Shown piece after piece: positions 44,428-53,281 of a stretch of 64,000 nucleotides of DNA. A program made the translations under genes and the position numbers. Numbering within the stretch: the first letter of the stretch is position 1; each line of letters starts with the position of its first letter. Origin of the DNA: F1-120-MAGs238 sp964484185 (GTDB taxonomy: Bacteria; Planctomycetota; Phycisphaerae; Phycisphaerales; UBA1924). The notes under the pieces were generated by a model. It worked only from the letters and a program-made list of their open reading frames with translations, searched no databases and was not told where the DNA came from. The stretch spans positions 124,001-188,000 of the forward strand of contig CAZAEQ010000002.1 of the NCBI GenBank assembly GCA_964484185.1, written 5' to 3'.

Positions 44428-44560
44428 GATCTTGTGCAATCGTTGACTAGATAAGCCCAGAAGTCGCTTGCAAGCGGTTCAGAATCGAACAAATTGCTAT
44501 CAGGTTAGAAGGTTTTATAGAACAAATGGCCTATTGGCCGACATTCTCGGATGCTTGTGG

Positions 44561-46168
44561 TTATCGGGCGTTCCAGAGTACATTGAGAAGCTCGACCAGT
44601 CTGGCCTCTGCAACTGCCTCAGGAGAGTCTTTTGGAAGCGTGGCCGCATACTTCTCCAATGAACCTAAGCCAGCGGCGAGGTCGGCTTTTCCCTCTTCGC
44701 CACACTGGCGACCAAGATACGCAAGTACTAACGCAGTGTCGGGCGTGGCGCCATCGGCAACCTGGCCCCGCAGCTTTTCACGAAGTGCTCCCACTCGATC
44801 CTGGCCACCCATCAACTTCAGGTCGTAGGTCATTCCCAAGACTTCAGGATGTTCCATAATCAGACGCCGAAGATTCATTCCAGCAGAGACTTTCATCCCC
44901 GCGCCAATCTGGGAATGCAACCGCCCCACCATCGCCGACAGATCACCGGCCCGTGAGTTGAGCGCCAGCGCGTAGCGTTCCTCGGCATCAAAGAAACGCT
45001 GAGAGGTCAGCAGCTTTTCTCCCTCGGTCATGTACTTGCTGTAAAGATCGGCCGGAGCCGGGGTCTTTAAGATTGGTATCAGAGTGTCAGCTTTCGCCCC
45101 GGCGTCTTTGATAGCCGCGAGAGTGTTTCTATCAAGTTGGGGGACCGGCATTGGGATGGAAGGCGTTGTGCCTGTGGGTGTTGTGCCTGGCGGGGGTGCA
45201 TCTTTCACCAGTGGCCGCGTCGCCTTGCGGGGAAGCAAGGCATTTCGAATTTCTGACAACTGCCTGTCGATCGAACCCAGAGGATCGGTCGCGGTCGGCT
45301 GAGTTGTATCCGCGGGTTTGGAGTTGTCTTTTTCAGTCGCTTTTTCATTGGCCTTTTCGAGGCTTTTTTTCAGGCGATCGCGACTTTGATCAAAAGGCGA
45401 TATGCCCAAATCAAAGGTCAAATCAAGCGGTTGCGATGCGCCTGGAACCGCGGCATTGGCGCCTTTATTACTTGCTTGTTCCTTTGCCGCGTTTGTTGCG
45501 GCAGTCCATGGTTGATAGTGAAGACCGGTGAGCCCACTTGCAAAGAGCCGCTCGTAGGTTCCTGCGGTTGGTTGACGCATCCCAATGACCGCGGGGCGAA
45601 GCGTGCGTTCTGCGGCGAATGTTGCGCTTGAACGCAAGGAACCAGTAATGAGCGAAGCCTCTGGATGTATTGATTCAACGGGCCGCGCGATCGCCCCCTC
45701 GCCACGATTGACGATCTGACCTGGAATTGCAGCTACGTTTCCAGAGGTCATCGAGAACTGGTACTGCAAAGAGTCGATGCCGCGGATTCCGACACCAGCT
45801 GCACCCGAAGCAAGTGAATCGCGACGGAACGCAAAGAGATCATCGGAGCCGAGCCGGCCGCGGAAGTCCATGGGGTCTGTGTAGCCGGCATTGCCGCGGA
45901 ATGCGACGCCGCCGGGGGCGTTGCCGGTGATGATGGCATTGCGAAAGCGTACTTCCGCGGCGATATCCCGATAGGTCCCAGGCGCGGGCGTTCCAGTCCC
46001 AGGGACGCGAAGATCGCGCTGCAAGCCGGGGCTGTTGTGCTGCAGGCCTGGACTATTTTTTTGCAAACCAGTGCCGTCACCCAAGGGGCTGTTTTGAGCA
46101 AGCGTACTGGATGCGAAACCGGCGATGAACGCCAGTGCAAGGGCAGAGGTTTTGAAAGTGGTGGACAT
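44561..46168 (-). CDS. Exported TPR-like protein
   Basis: 535 residues with a clean signal peptide (MSTTFKTSALALAFIAGFAS...LAQ), started after TCGGAGGCCTT. Just after cleavage are three copies of a short repeat (KNSPGLQ, HNSPGLQ and a variant). A glycine-rich middle, a charged linker (KKSLEKANEKATEKDNSKPA) and a C-terminal helical TPR-like domain (EGEKLLTSQRFFDAEERYAL) follow. It resembles in layout the three exported proteins at 5457-8890 but is not evidently their close homologue. Function unknown. Confidence 0.78.
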   Translation of the reverse strand: MSTTFKTSALALAFIAGFASSTLAQNSPLGDGTGLQKNSPGLQHNSPGLQRDLRVPGTGTPAPGTYRDIAAEVRFRNAIITGNAPGGVAFRGNAGYTDPMDFRGRLGSDDLFAFRRDSLASGAAGVGIRGIDSLQYQFSMTSGNVAAIPGQIVNRGEGAIARPVESIHPEASLITGSLRSSATFAAERTLRPAVIGMRQPTAGTYERLFASGLTGLHYQPWTAATNAAKEQASNKGANAAVPGASQPLDLTFDLGISPFDQSRDRLKKSLEKANEKATEKDNSKPADTTQPTATDPLGSIDRQLSEIRNALLPRKATRPLVKDAPPPGTTPTGTTPSIPMPVPQLDRNTLAAIKDAGAKADTLIPILKTPAPADLYSKYMTEGEKLLTSQRFFDAEERYALALNSRAGDLSAMVGRLHSQIGAGMKVSAGMNLRRLIMEHPEVLGMTYDLKLMGGQDRVGALREKLRGQVADGATPDTALVLAYLGRQCGEEGKADLAAGLGSLEKYAATLPKDSPEAVAEARLVELLNVLWNAR

Positions 46169-46249
46169 AAGGCCTCCGATCCAATTCGGCGAGAGCGCGG
46201 AATCCGCGCACTTTGCCTACTTGGTAGACGCTTCATATCGGCTGAAGGT

Positions 46250-47347
46250 TCACGATTCGGAGAGTTTGAGGAGGGCAACTACCTGTTTGGAGGTCAGGGA
46301 AACATCCGCGCCGACGAAAGTGACATGGCCGAGTTTGCGGCCTTCGCGCGGTTCCTTGCCATAAAGATGGATGTTTGCGCCAGGAAGACCCGCCAGGAGT
46401 GCAGGAGATGGATGACTGCCTATGAGATTCACCATCGCCGCGTGACCGCGGGACGAGGAATCACCAAGCGAGAGGCCCATGATCGCACGAATGTGGTTTT
46501 CAAATTGGCTTGTGACGGCACCTTCGATGGTCCAGTGGCCGGTGTTGTGGACTCTTGGTGCAAACTCATTTGGGACCAGCTTGACACCCTCGGGAGTGTG
46601 GATTTCGAACATTTCAATCGCGAGCGTGCCGCAGTAATCGAGTTTTTCGAGAAGTGCGGCAATTCGATCGCGGGCGAACTTCTCAACTTCACGTGAAACA
46701 AGGGCAGGGGCCTGAGAGAGAGAGAGGATGCCGCTGGTATGGGTGTTTTCGACGATTGAATAAAAGACGGTGTTTGCACGAGAGCGGCAGGCGATGATGG
46801 AAAGCTCTCGGGAGAATGGCACGAACGATTCAAGAATTGCTTCGCGGCAGCCAATTGCCGTCCATGCAGCGGCAGCATCATCTGCAGAGCGCAGGACCGC
46901 TTGACCCTTGCCGTCATATCCGCCGCGACGACACTTGAGCACTGAGGGGACGCCAATTCTGGCAATTGCAGCGGCGAGATCTGCCGGGTTGTTCACTAGC
47001 GCAAATGGGGGCACATCGAAGCCGATTTCTGTGAAGATCGCTTTTTCTGCGGCACGGTCCTGACCTGTCGTCAGCGATTTGACGTTGGGGTGTGTCTTTA
47101 CACGCGCTGCACAAAACTCGAGCGTCTCTGCGGGAACATTCTCAAATTCAAAAGTGCAAACATCCAGGCCTTCAGAAAAACGGGCAAGCGCCTCAAAATC
47201 GTTCCAAGGCGCGTTTACACACTCACCCACCGCAGAGGCTGGGCCGCCGGGCACCGGGTCATAGAAACGAAAGCGGGCACCGAGGCTGATTCCAGCCTGG
47301 CCCAGCATTTGCCCGAGTTGTCCGGCACCGAGTACACCGATGAGCAT
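46250..47347 (-). CDS. purK: N5-carboxyaminoimidazole ribonucleotide synthase
   Basis: PurK converts AIR, ATP and bicarbonate to N5-CAIR in purine synthesis. The ATG at 47347 starts MLIGVLGAGQLGQMLGQAGI, exactly where the conserved PurK N-terminus begins; TATCCT is six bases upstream. ATP-grasp features are CTFEFENVPAETLEFCA, VPSVLKCRRGGYDGKGQAVL, and LVPNEFAPRVHNTGHWTIEG. 365 residues is normal. Its usual partner purE lies on the same strand but beyond the serpin gene, which is inserted between them in opposite orientation. Confidence 0.93.
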   Translation of the reverse strand: MLIGVLGAGQLGQMLGQAGISLGARFRFYDPVPGGPASAVGECVNAPWNDFEALARFSEGLDVCTFEFENVPAETLEFCAARVKTHPNVKSLTTGQDRAAEKAIFTEIGFDVPPFALVNNPADLAAAIARIGVPSVLKCRRGGYDGKGQAVLRSADDAAAAWTAIGCREAILESFVPFSRELSIIACRSRANTVFYSIVENTHTSGILSLSQAPALVSREVEKFARDRIAALLEKLDYCGTLAIEMFEIHTPEGVKLVPNEFAPRVHNTGHWTIEGAVTSQFENHIRAIMGLSLGDSSSRGHAAMVNLIGSHPSPALLAGLPGANIHLYGKEPREGRKLGHVTFVGADVSLTSKQVVALLKLSES

Positions 47348-47474
47348 GGGCACAGGATAACCCGGTGGCGGATGCGGCAGGGGCGATGCGACACTTCCAT
47401 GCCACGTATCTGTAACAATCCGAGAAAGGTCGTCCAGGACCGAACTTCTCGTTTCGGCATGCATCTAATTCCAC

Positions 47475-48680
47475 ATGCTGACTACTTCCACAGCCATCGT
47501 TGCCGCCGTGCTTGCTGTTTCGCCCGCCAAGACCGATCCGGCCGCGGCCAAGTCGCTCGGAACCGCCTCTGAACAATTCACTGTTGACCTGCTCAAAGTG
47601 CTTAGGCAAGACAAGGGAAATACATTTTTCTCGCCGTACTCGATTCAGACAGCGATGTGGATGGCTGGCAGCGGCGGAAAGGGCGCAACACAGGATGAGA
47701 TTCGCAAGGGTCTTCATCTGGGCAAAGATGCGAACAGAGCCTTCAGCGAGCTCAGCGAGATACTCAAACGCGCAACAACAGAAAAGAAGCCGGACTGGGC
47801 AGATGACAGTTGGAAACCACTGACGGTTCGGAGCGCCAATCGGCTATGGCATTCCGATGGCTTCACGATTCATAAGTCGTACACGACCATGCTGAAACAG
47901 GATTTCTCGGCCGATGCTGAAGAGGTGCATTTTCAGAATCCATCCAAGGCGGCCAAGACAATCAACTCCTGGATCAGCGATGCCACTGAAAAGCGAATTC
48001 CGAACTTGCTTTCCCCAACAGCAATTCCGCCGCAGGGCCTGATACTCACCAACGCTGTATATTTCAAAGGGAAATGGGGGCATGAGTTTTCGACGCTCAA
48101 GAGCGTGAAATTCACCACCGGCGACGGCAAAGAGATCACGCCCGAAGGGATGATGAACAGTTCAGGCTATGAGTACCAGAAACTCAACAGCGCGCAGGTT
48201 GTGCGGCTGTATTACCAGGGCGATGCCTCAATGACCATCATACTTCCCGATACGGGAAAATTTGAGAAAGTGCTGGAGAAGCTGGAGCTGTCAACCATCA
48301 AGCCCACCATGATTGGTCGCGACATTGTCGTCACCATGCCCAAGTTCAAGACCAGTCAGCATTCGAGCATTGCGCCGGCACTGCAAAAACTCGGGATCAC
48401 CACAGCATTTGACTCATCGAATGCAGATTTCACCGGGATTACCGACATGAAGCCCGCGTACATTTCTGATGTCATTCACGCGGCCAACATTGATGTTGAT
48501 CAATATGGGACTGAGGCGGCCGCTGCTACCGCGGTCATGATGACCGTTGGTGCGCCCGCAGGCGCGCCCCCCAAGCCACTTTACTTTACTGTTGACCGCC
48601 CGTTCATTTTCTACATTTCCAACACGAACAGCGGCACGATTCTCTTCGCCGGAATCATCACCGATCCAACCGCCAAATAG
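47475..48680 (+). CDS. Serpin-family protease inhibitor
   Basis: 401 residues. A short hydrophobic N-terminus (MLTTSTAIVAAVLAVSPA) may be a signal peptide. The serpin fold is clear: NTFFSPYSIQTAMWMAGSGG, LTNAVYFKGKWGHEF, MTIILPDTGKFEKVLEKLEL, VTMPKFKTSQHSSIAPALQK and VDRPFIFYISNTNSGTILFA. The reactive-centre hinge GTEAAAATAV begins at Gly345 and has the small-residue pattern of inhibitory serpins. Counting from it puts the scissile bond near Val-Gly-Ala, a small-residue P1 (inference). TCTAAT lies five bases before the ATG. The gene sits between purE and purK on the other strand, only 3 bases from the purE stop. Confidence 0.93.
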   Translation: MLTTSTAIVAAVLAVSPAKTDPAAAKSLGTASEQFTVDLLKVLRQDKGNTFFSPYSIQTAMWMAGSGGKGATQDEIRKGLHLGKDANRAFSELSEILKRATTEKKPDWADDSWKPLTVRSANRLWHSDGFTIHKSYTTMLKQDFSADAEEVHFQNPSKAAKTINSWISDATEKRIPNLLSPTAIPPQGLILTNAVYFKGKWGHEFSTLKSVKFTTGDGKEITPEGMMNSSGYEYQKLNSAQVVRLYYQGDASMTIILPDTGKFEKVLEKLELSTIKPTMIGRDIVVTMPKFKTSQHSSIAPALQKLGITTAFDSSNADFTGITDMKPAYISDVIHAANIDVDQYGTEAAAATAVMMTVGAPAGAPPKPLYFTVDRPFIFYISNTNSGTILFAGIITDPTAK

Positions 48681-48683
48681 GGT

Positions 48684-49199
48684 CTATTTGCCGCGGGGAT
48701 CGCGGTGTTGCAATACTTCCTCTGTGCGTTTGGTTCGCATTTGAGTCAGTCGCGCAAGGACTCCAGAGTCGCTCAATCCCAGAATAGATGCAGCCAGCAG
48801 CGCTGCGTTGATAGCGCCTGCCTTGCCAATGGCAAGCGTTCCAACCGGAACGCCGCCGGGCATCTGAACGATCGAAAGCAGCGAGTCCATTCCGTGAAGG
48901 GTCTTGCTCTCGACGGGAACTCCCAGCACCGGGAGCATGGTTTTGCTCGAGCACATTCCCGGCAGGTGCGCTGCGCCGCCTGCGCCCGCGATGATGACTT
49001 TCAAGCCGCGGGATTGAGCGGTAGATGCGTACTCAAAGAGCCAATCGGGGGTTCGATGTGCGGACACCACCTGGCATTCGTGGGGAATATCGAGTTCGGC
49101 GAGCGTCTCACTGGCGTGCTGCATGGTGTCCCAGTCTGACTGAGAACCCATGATGACACCGACAACCGGCCCGGCCGAGATAGTTTTTTTCTGATTCAT
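48684..49199 (-). CDS. purE: N5-carboxyaminoimidazole ribonucleotide mutase
   Basis: PurE converts N5-CAIR to CAIR. It starts at ATG 49199 (MNQKKTISAGPVVGVIMGSQ). The core motifs are GVIMGSQSDWDTM, VVSAHRTPDWLFEYA, IIAGAGGAAHLPGMCSS and GVPVESKTLHGMDSLLSIVQ, then MPGGVPVGTLAIGKAGA. 171 residues is normal for the class I enzyme. An extended -10 element (TGATATAAT) ends seven bases before the start codon. Confidence 0.95.
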   Translation of the reverse strand: MNQKKTISAGPVVGVIMGSQSDWDTMQHASETLAELDIPHECQVVSAHRTPDWLFEYASTAQSRGLKVIIAGAGGAAHLPGMCSSKTMLPVLGVPVESKTLHGMDSLLSIVQMPGGVPVGTLAIGKAGAINAALLAASILGLSDSGVLARLTQMRTKRTEEVLQHRDPRGK

Positions 49200-49206
49200 T
49201 CGAACG

Positions 49207-49215
49207 ATTATATCA
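49207..49215 (-). promoter_or_regulatory. Extended -10 element of purE, probable leaderless promoter
   Basis: TGATATAAT on the minus strand is a perfect TGnTATAAT. Only seven bases separate it from the purE ATG, so the transcript should begin at or one base before the start codon. There is no Shine-Dalgarno. Confidence 0.65.
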
Positions 49216-49290
49216 ATTGAAGGAAGCACGCGCGGCCACACGACGAAGCTGAAGCAAGTACAATGGCGCGATTGCAACTGAAATACGCGG

Positions 49291-51072
49291 TTGCCGAATA
49301 ACGGTGCGCGGCAAGAAGTGCCGCGAAAGGGGGCTCCTTTGGCAATTCTTGTGCTATTTGTGTCGGTCGTTCTTGCTCTTGGTCTGCTTGTATTGACGGT
49401 CAAGGTGGAATCAGTCAAACTCAAAGGCCTGATGGGAATTGGCGCACTGGCCATTGTGCTGCTGGGTGCGCTGCTCGCTTCCATTCGATTTGTCAGCGCC
49501 AACGAAGTGGGCATTATTTCCAAGAACGCGTTTGGCGCAAACCTGAAAAATGGTCAGATCATCGCGACCAACGGCGAAATGGGTGTCCAGGCCAACGTGC
49601 TCGCTCCAGGCTGGCACTTTGGGTATTGGCCATTTATCTACAGCGTGAAGTCTGAAGCGTTGACACAGATTAAAAACGATGAAGTTGGCTTGATTGAGGC
49701 AGCAGATGGAACGCCACTGACTGCTGGCCAGCTGTTCGCCCCCGAATTTTCGCCCGCCGAGTTCCAGAAGATGCTCGATGCCGAATATTTTCTGACAACG
49801 GGAAAAGGAAGTAAGGGCAAGCAGACCTCCGTTCTCACGCCGGGCACATATCGATTGAACACCGCGCTCTACAAGATACACACCGTGAAGCAAACCGAAG
49901 TGCTTGCTGGCGAAGTCGCAGTGCTCAAGAGCAATTTCGGCACGCCCGCAACCATGCTTGTGAAACTCGACAATGGCATTGTTGTTCCCGTTGACGACAA
50001 GACCCCTGATGAAGCGGTCGTCCGCTTTGCACGAACAGGAGAAATGGGCGTACTGGGCGACCCGTTGCCGCCCGGCAAGTACGCACTGAACACCGATGCA
50101 TTTACGGTCACGGTCATCTGGACGACGGAAATGCCGGCGCATTACACCCGGACACACGCCGGGACCCTGAATGCCGCGGATGTTGACGCGCGACGCAGTT
50201 CGACACCGGCCGGTCCAAGTTCAGGAGGAGACGACCGGGAAATCAACGTGATTACCTCTGATGGATTCCGATTCCCAGTTGATGTCAGCGTGACCTATTC
50301 GATTCCTTCCTCCGCCGCGGCGTATGTCGTCGCCAAACTGGGCGATGATGAGGGGGACCGATTCAAGAACGCGCTCAACTCCGCCGTGCGTTCGGTGTTC
50401 CGCAATAACGCGGAAAAAGTGAAGGCACTCGACTATGTCAACATGCGCTCCACCCAGGAATCGCAATCATTGCTCATGCTGACCGAAGAAATGTCGCGCT
50501 ATGGCGTCAAGGTCGCCAGTGTGAGAATCCGCGATGTGGGCGGCGATCAAAAGACCATCGAAGCCCTGCTAAAGACTCAAACCGATCGAGAAATCGCCAA
50601 GCAGGAACTTATTACGTTTAAGGAGCAGGAAAAGACCGCGGAGCAAAAGAAGACGTTGACAAAGGTCACGCAGGAATCTGAAGAAGAAAGAAAGCTCGCA
50701 ACCGCGGCGTACTCGGTGAAGATCGCGACCGAGGAACAAAAGCGCAAGCTCGTCGAGGCCGAAGCTGAAGCACAGTCAACCACAATCAAAGCACTTGCCC
50801 AGGCAAAGGCATATGAGAGCATCGCCAAGCAGATTGGAAAATCGAACGCAGCGCTGATGGAAGTGCTGAAAATCATCGGCGAAAAGAACATTGTTATTAC
50901 GCCGCGGATCATGATGAATGGAAGCGGTGTGCGAACCAACGCTAGCGCCGGTGCGGGAGATGCAGAAATGACAGCGCTGATTGGAACCATGCTCGACTCG
51001 ATGATGTCGAGAGAAGAGGACAAGGAGGCGGCGAAGTCGACTGTGGCTCCAAAGAGCGACGAGAAGAAGTAG
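49291..51072 (+). CDS. SPFH/flotillin-like membrane protein
   Basis: Up to 593 residues. Two membrane helices (LAILVLFVSVVLALGLLVLT and LMGIGALAIVLLGALLASIR) precede a long SPFH/prohibitin-type region containing SANEVGIISKNAFG and VITSDGFRFPVDVSVTYSIP, RFKNALNSAVRSVFRNN. A coiled coil rich in Lys/Glu follows (about 425-520; KQELITFKEQEKTAEQKKTL). The tail is acidic. There is no ATG start: TTG 49291, GTG 49318 and TTG 49339 are candidates, the last with AAAGGGGG upstream. Such proteins scaffold membrane microdomains. A terminator follows. Confidence 0.85.
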   Translation: MPNNGARQEVPRKGAPLAILVLFVSVVLALGLLVLTVKVESVKLKGLMGIGALAIVLLGALLASIRFVSANEVGIISKNAFGANLKNGQIIATNGEMGVQANVLAPGWHFGYWPFIYSVKSEALTQIKNDEVGLIEAADGTPLTAGQLFAPEFSPAEFQKMLDAEYFLTTGKGSKGKQTSVLTPGTYRLNTALYKIHTVKQTEVLAGEVAVLKSNFGTPATMLVKLDNGIVVPVDDKTPDEAVVRFARTGEMGVLGDPLPPGKYALNTDAFTVTVIWTTEMPAHYTRTHAGTLNAADVDARRSSTPAGPSSGGDDREINVITSDGFRFPVDVSVTYSIPSSAAAYVVAKLGDDEGDRFKNALNSAVRSVFRNNAEKVKALDYVNMRSTQESQSLLMLTEEMSRYGVKVASVRIRDVGGDQKTIEALLKTQTDREIAKQELITFKEQEKTAEQKKTLTKVTQESEEERKLATAAYSVKIATEEQKRKLVEAEAEAQSTTIKALAQAKAYESIAKQIGKSNAALMEVLKIIGEKNIVITPRIMMNGSGVRTNASAGAGDAEMTALIGTMLDSMMSREEDKEAAKSTVAPKSDEKK

Positions 51073-51098
51073 TCGCCTTACAACATCTTAAAAATGAA

Positions 51099-51126
51099 AC
51101 GGCCCTCGCACGATTGCGAGGGCCGT
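51099..51126 (+). terminator. Terminator of the SPFH gene
   Basis: ACGGCCCTCGCA and TGCGAGGGCCGT make a perfect 12-bp stem with a CGAT loop, followed by TGTTTTT. It also stands 20 bases beyond the stop of the convergent pseudopilin gene. Confidence 0.92.
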
Positions 51127-51145
51127 TGTTTTTCGCAGAATGCGT

Positions 51146-52042
51146 TCAGCGCGGATTGTTCGCCCAGCCGTACGGCTGAATGAATCCAAATCGCCAGTCG
51201 TTGTCGGAAATTGAGTACCACTGTGTCTTATTCGAAACGAAAAGATCCAGACATTCGAAATCGGCGGTGCGATTCACGTTGAGTTCCATCCGGTCGGTTG
51301 GCGCTTTAAACAGCTCGGACGAACCATCAAGATTCGCAACGTGTCCGGCGTCAAAGTGGCGCGAAGTCAACTGATCTTCATTACCGAACATCCCATCTCG
51401 ATAAGTCTGATTCCAGCGGAACGAGCTCTCTTCCCAGAAAATCGGCATACCACGCATGCGATTGATCCGCGTGGCATTAACCTGGGGGAGCAGCCGGTAG
51501 TTGCTGTTGTCGGCTGGAGGAACGTATCCAACCCACGCCTGGGTGTAGAGTTTAAATCCTTCCAACTCATCGAGCATTGTGTAGTCAAATTCAACACCGG
51601 TTCGAGATCCGAACATGTTCAGCCATTCATTACCGGTGACAGTTCTCCGCTTGTTGGTCGGGCACGCAGCGAGTTCATGCATGTTCTGAACGTACTGATA
51701 CATCAACCCAGGCAAACGCTCGCGGGTGACGGGGTCGATCTGCTGTGCCCACAGTGCAACATTGGTCGCTGGCGGCGCGCCTGGCGGGGGGTTCATTTCC
51801 GGAAGCCAGACCCTCGTTCCAGCCGCATCGCGGTTGGCAACAGGCCAAACCTGGTCCTTCCAGTCAATTGCATACAAGGTCGCCGCGATCGAAAACTGCC
51901 GCATGTTCGAAAGGCACCGAACCTGATGTGCCGCCGCTCTCCCTTTTCCCAGCGCAGGCAGCAGGATCGCAATCAACAACGCGATGATCGCAATAACAAC
52001 CAGCAACTCGATAAGAGTAAAACCGACTCGGCGAATGCTCAT
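51146..52042 (-). CDS. Type II secretion/type IV pilin-like pseudopilin (planctomycete type)
   Basis: 298 residues. The ATG at 52042 follows AAGGACCAATTT. The prepilin leader ends before FTLIELLVVIAIIALLIAIL, with the expected Gly at -1 and Glu at +5, so it is a PilD substrate. The C-terminal domain is like the DUF1559-type pseudopilins abundant in Planctomycetota (CLSNMRQFSIAATLYAIDWK, HVANLDGSSELF). It is monocistronic and separate from the pilus block at 53278-59896. Confidence 0.88.
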   Translation of the reverse strand: MSIRRVGFTLIELLVVIAIIALLIAILLPALGKGRAAAHQVRCLSNMRQFSIAATLYAIDWKDQVWPVANRDAAGTRVWLPEMNPPPGAPPATNVALWAQQIDPVTRERLPGLMYQYVQNMHELAACPTNKRRTVTGNEWLNMFGSRTGVEFDYTMLDELEGFKLYTQAWVGYVPPADNSNYRLLPQVNATRINRMRGMPIFWEESSFRWNQTYRDGMFGNEDQLTSRHFDAGHVANLDGSSELFKAPTDRMELNVNRTADFECLDLFVSNKTQWYSISDNDWRFGFIQPYGWANNPR

Positions 52043-52120
52043 AAATTGGTCCTTCCGACTCACAGCATAGCAAAAAACTGCCGGAGGCAACAACAGTATG
52101 TCTGCACTACACTCGGAAAC

Positions 52121-53281
52121 ATGTCTTTCCGGCCCACATCCCCTCCACCACTTCGGCCAAATCCGCTCGCGCTCACCAGCGACGCCTTTGTCGCAGCGGG
52201 TGCTTTGATCAAGGGTTATGGCCCGCAGTTCGCCATGGAAGACTATCGGTCAGTATTTCGTAAGGGTGATTTTTCGCACGGAGGTTTGATCTCTCTGCCA
52301 AAGCTGGCAAAACTGCACGAAGAAGAGGGCGACGAAGGCACAGTCTCAAAGTTCCTGCTTCGGGTGCCGGGGACCGAACGCGTCACGGTGGCTGAGGGAG
52401 ACCTTCCGGCCGGGCTCGACACTGAAAGCGTCCTGATCCCGATGATCGGACGTCTGGGCCGCCGGACCTACTCACTTTGCGTCTCTTCCCAGGTTGGCTG
52501 CGCCATGGGCTGCACCTTTTGCGAGACCGCCCAGATGGGGCTGATCCGCTCGCTGACCGCGGCCGAAATCGTCGCCCAATGGTTCACCGCAACTCACGTA
52601 CTGAAGCGTCGGCCGGCCAACATTGTCTTCATGGGAATGGGCGAACCGCTCGACAATCTTGATGAAGTGCTGCAGGCAATCGCAATCCTCATCGATCACA
52701 ACGGCGCGGCGGTACCTGCGAGCAAGATCACACTCTCTACGGTTGGCCGCGTAGATGGCCTGCGCCGTCTGGCAGAGAAAGTTCACGAGCCGGGCTGGAG
52801 ACGACTCAACATCGCCCTTTCGCTCAACGCTGCCCAGGATACAACCCGCGATTCCATCATGCCCATCAATCGCAAATGGAATCTTGCCGAGCTTCAGGAC
52901 ACATTCATGAAGTTTCCCCGCTACGGCGGCGGTAAGCTCATGTTTGAATACGTCCTCATTCCCAGTGTCAACGACTCAGTCGCCGATGCTCAGGCCGTCG
53001 CCGATTTCATCGCGCCGTTTCGACTTGCTGATGGCCGCCACCGCGTCTGCCTGAATCTCATTCCTTACAACCCGCGCCGCAATTCACCATGGCGTGCGCC
53101 GCTCGATGAAGAAGTCACCGGTTTCATGGAGCAGCTTAAATCGCGCGAGGTCTACGTGAAACGCCGCCGCACAAAGGGGCGAACCATGATGGGAGCATGT
53201 GGTCAGCTGGGAAACGAGCAAATCCGCGGCCGCAAACTTGTGCAGCTCAGCATTTCCAGTCCTGCAGCTGAAGCAACTTAA
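52121..53281 (+). CDS. rlmN: 23S rRNA m2A2503 / tRNA m2A37 methyltransferase
   Basis: A radical SAM enzyme that methylates C2 of adenosine 2503 in 23S rRNA and A37 in some tRNAs. The cluster motif is CAMGCTFC. Segments VSSQVGCAMGCTFCETAQMG, NIVFMGMGEPLDNLDEVLQA, ALSLNAAQDTTRDSIMPINR and the C-terminal RRTKGRTMMGACGQLG, holding the second catalytic Cys, are all present. The ATG at 52121 is preceded by TACACT seven bases upstream and no ribosome site. Its stop overlaps the convergent minor pilin gene by four bases. Confidence 0.94.
   Translation: MSFRPTSPPPLRPNPLALTSDAFVAAGALIKGYGPQFAMEDYRSVFRKGDFSHGGLISLPKLAKLHEEEGDEGTVSKFLLRVPGTERVTVAEGDLPAGLDTESVLIPMIGRLGRRTYSLCVSSQVGCAMGCTFCETAQMGLIRSLTAAEIVAQWFTATHVLKRRPANIVFMGMGEPLDNLDEVLQAIAILIDHNGAAVPASKITLSTVGRVDGLRRLAEKVHEPGWRRLNIALSLNAAQDTTRDSIMPINRKWNLAELQDTFMKFPRYGGGKLMFEYVLIPSVNDSVADAQAVADFIAPFRLADGRHRVCLNLIPYNPRRNSPWRAPLDEEVTGFMEQLKSREVYVKRRRTKGRTMMGACGQLGNEQIRGRKLVQLSISSPAAEAT

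Noticed and set aside
44464..44480. CGCTTGCAAGCG palindrome as a terminator after the exported TPR gene
   Set aside because: Only six base pairs and no U-run on either strand.
48684..49523. purE starting at an upstream ATG at 49523 (279 residues)
   Set aside because: The extra 108 residues are low-complexity, antisense to the SPFH gene, and a TATAAT element lies just before the ATG at 49199.
51341..52120. N-terminal extension of rlmN by 260 codons
   Set aside because: It is antisense to the pseudopilin gene; RlmN homology begins after 52121.
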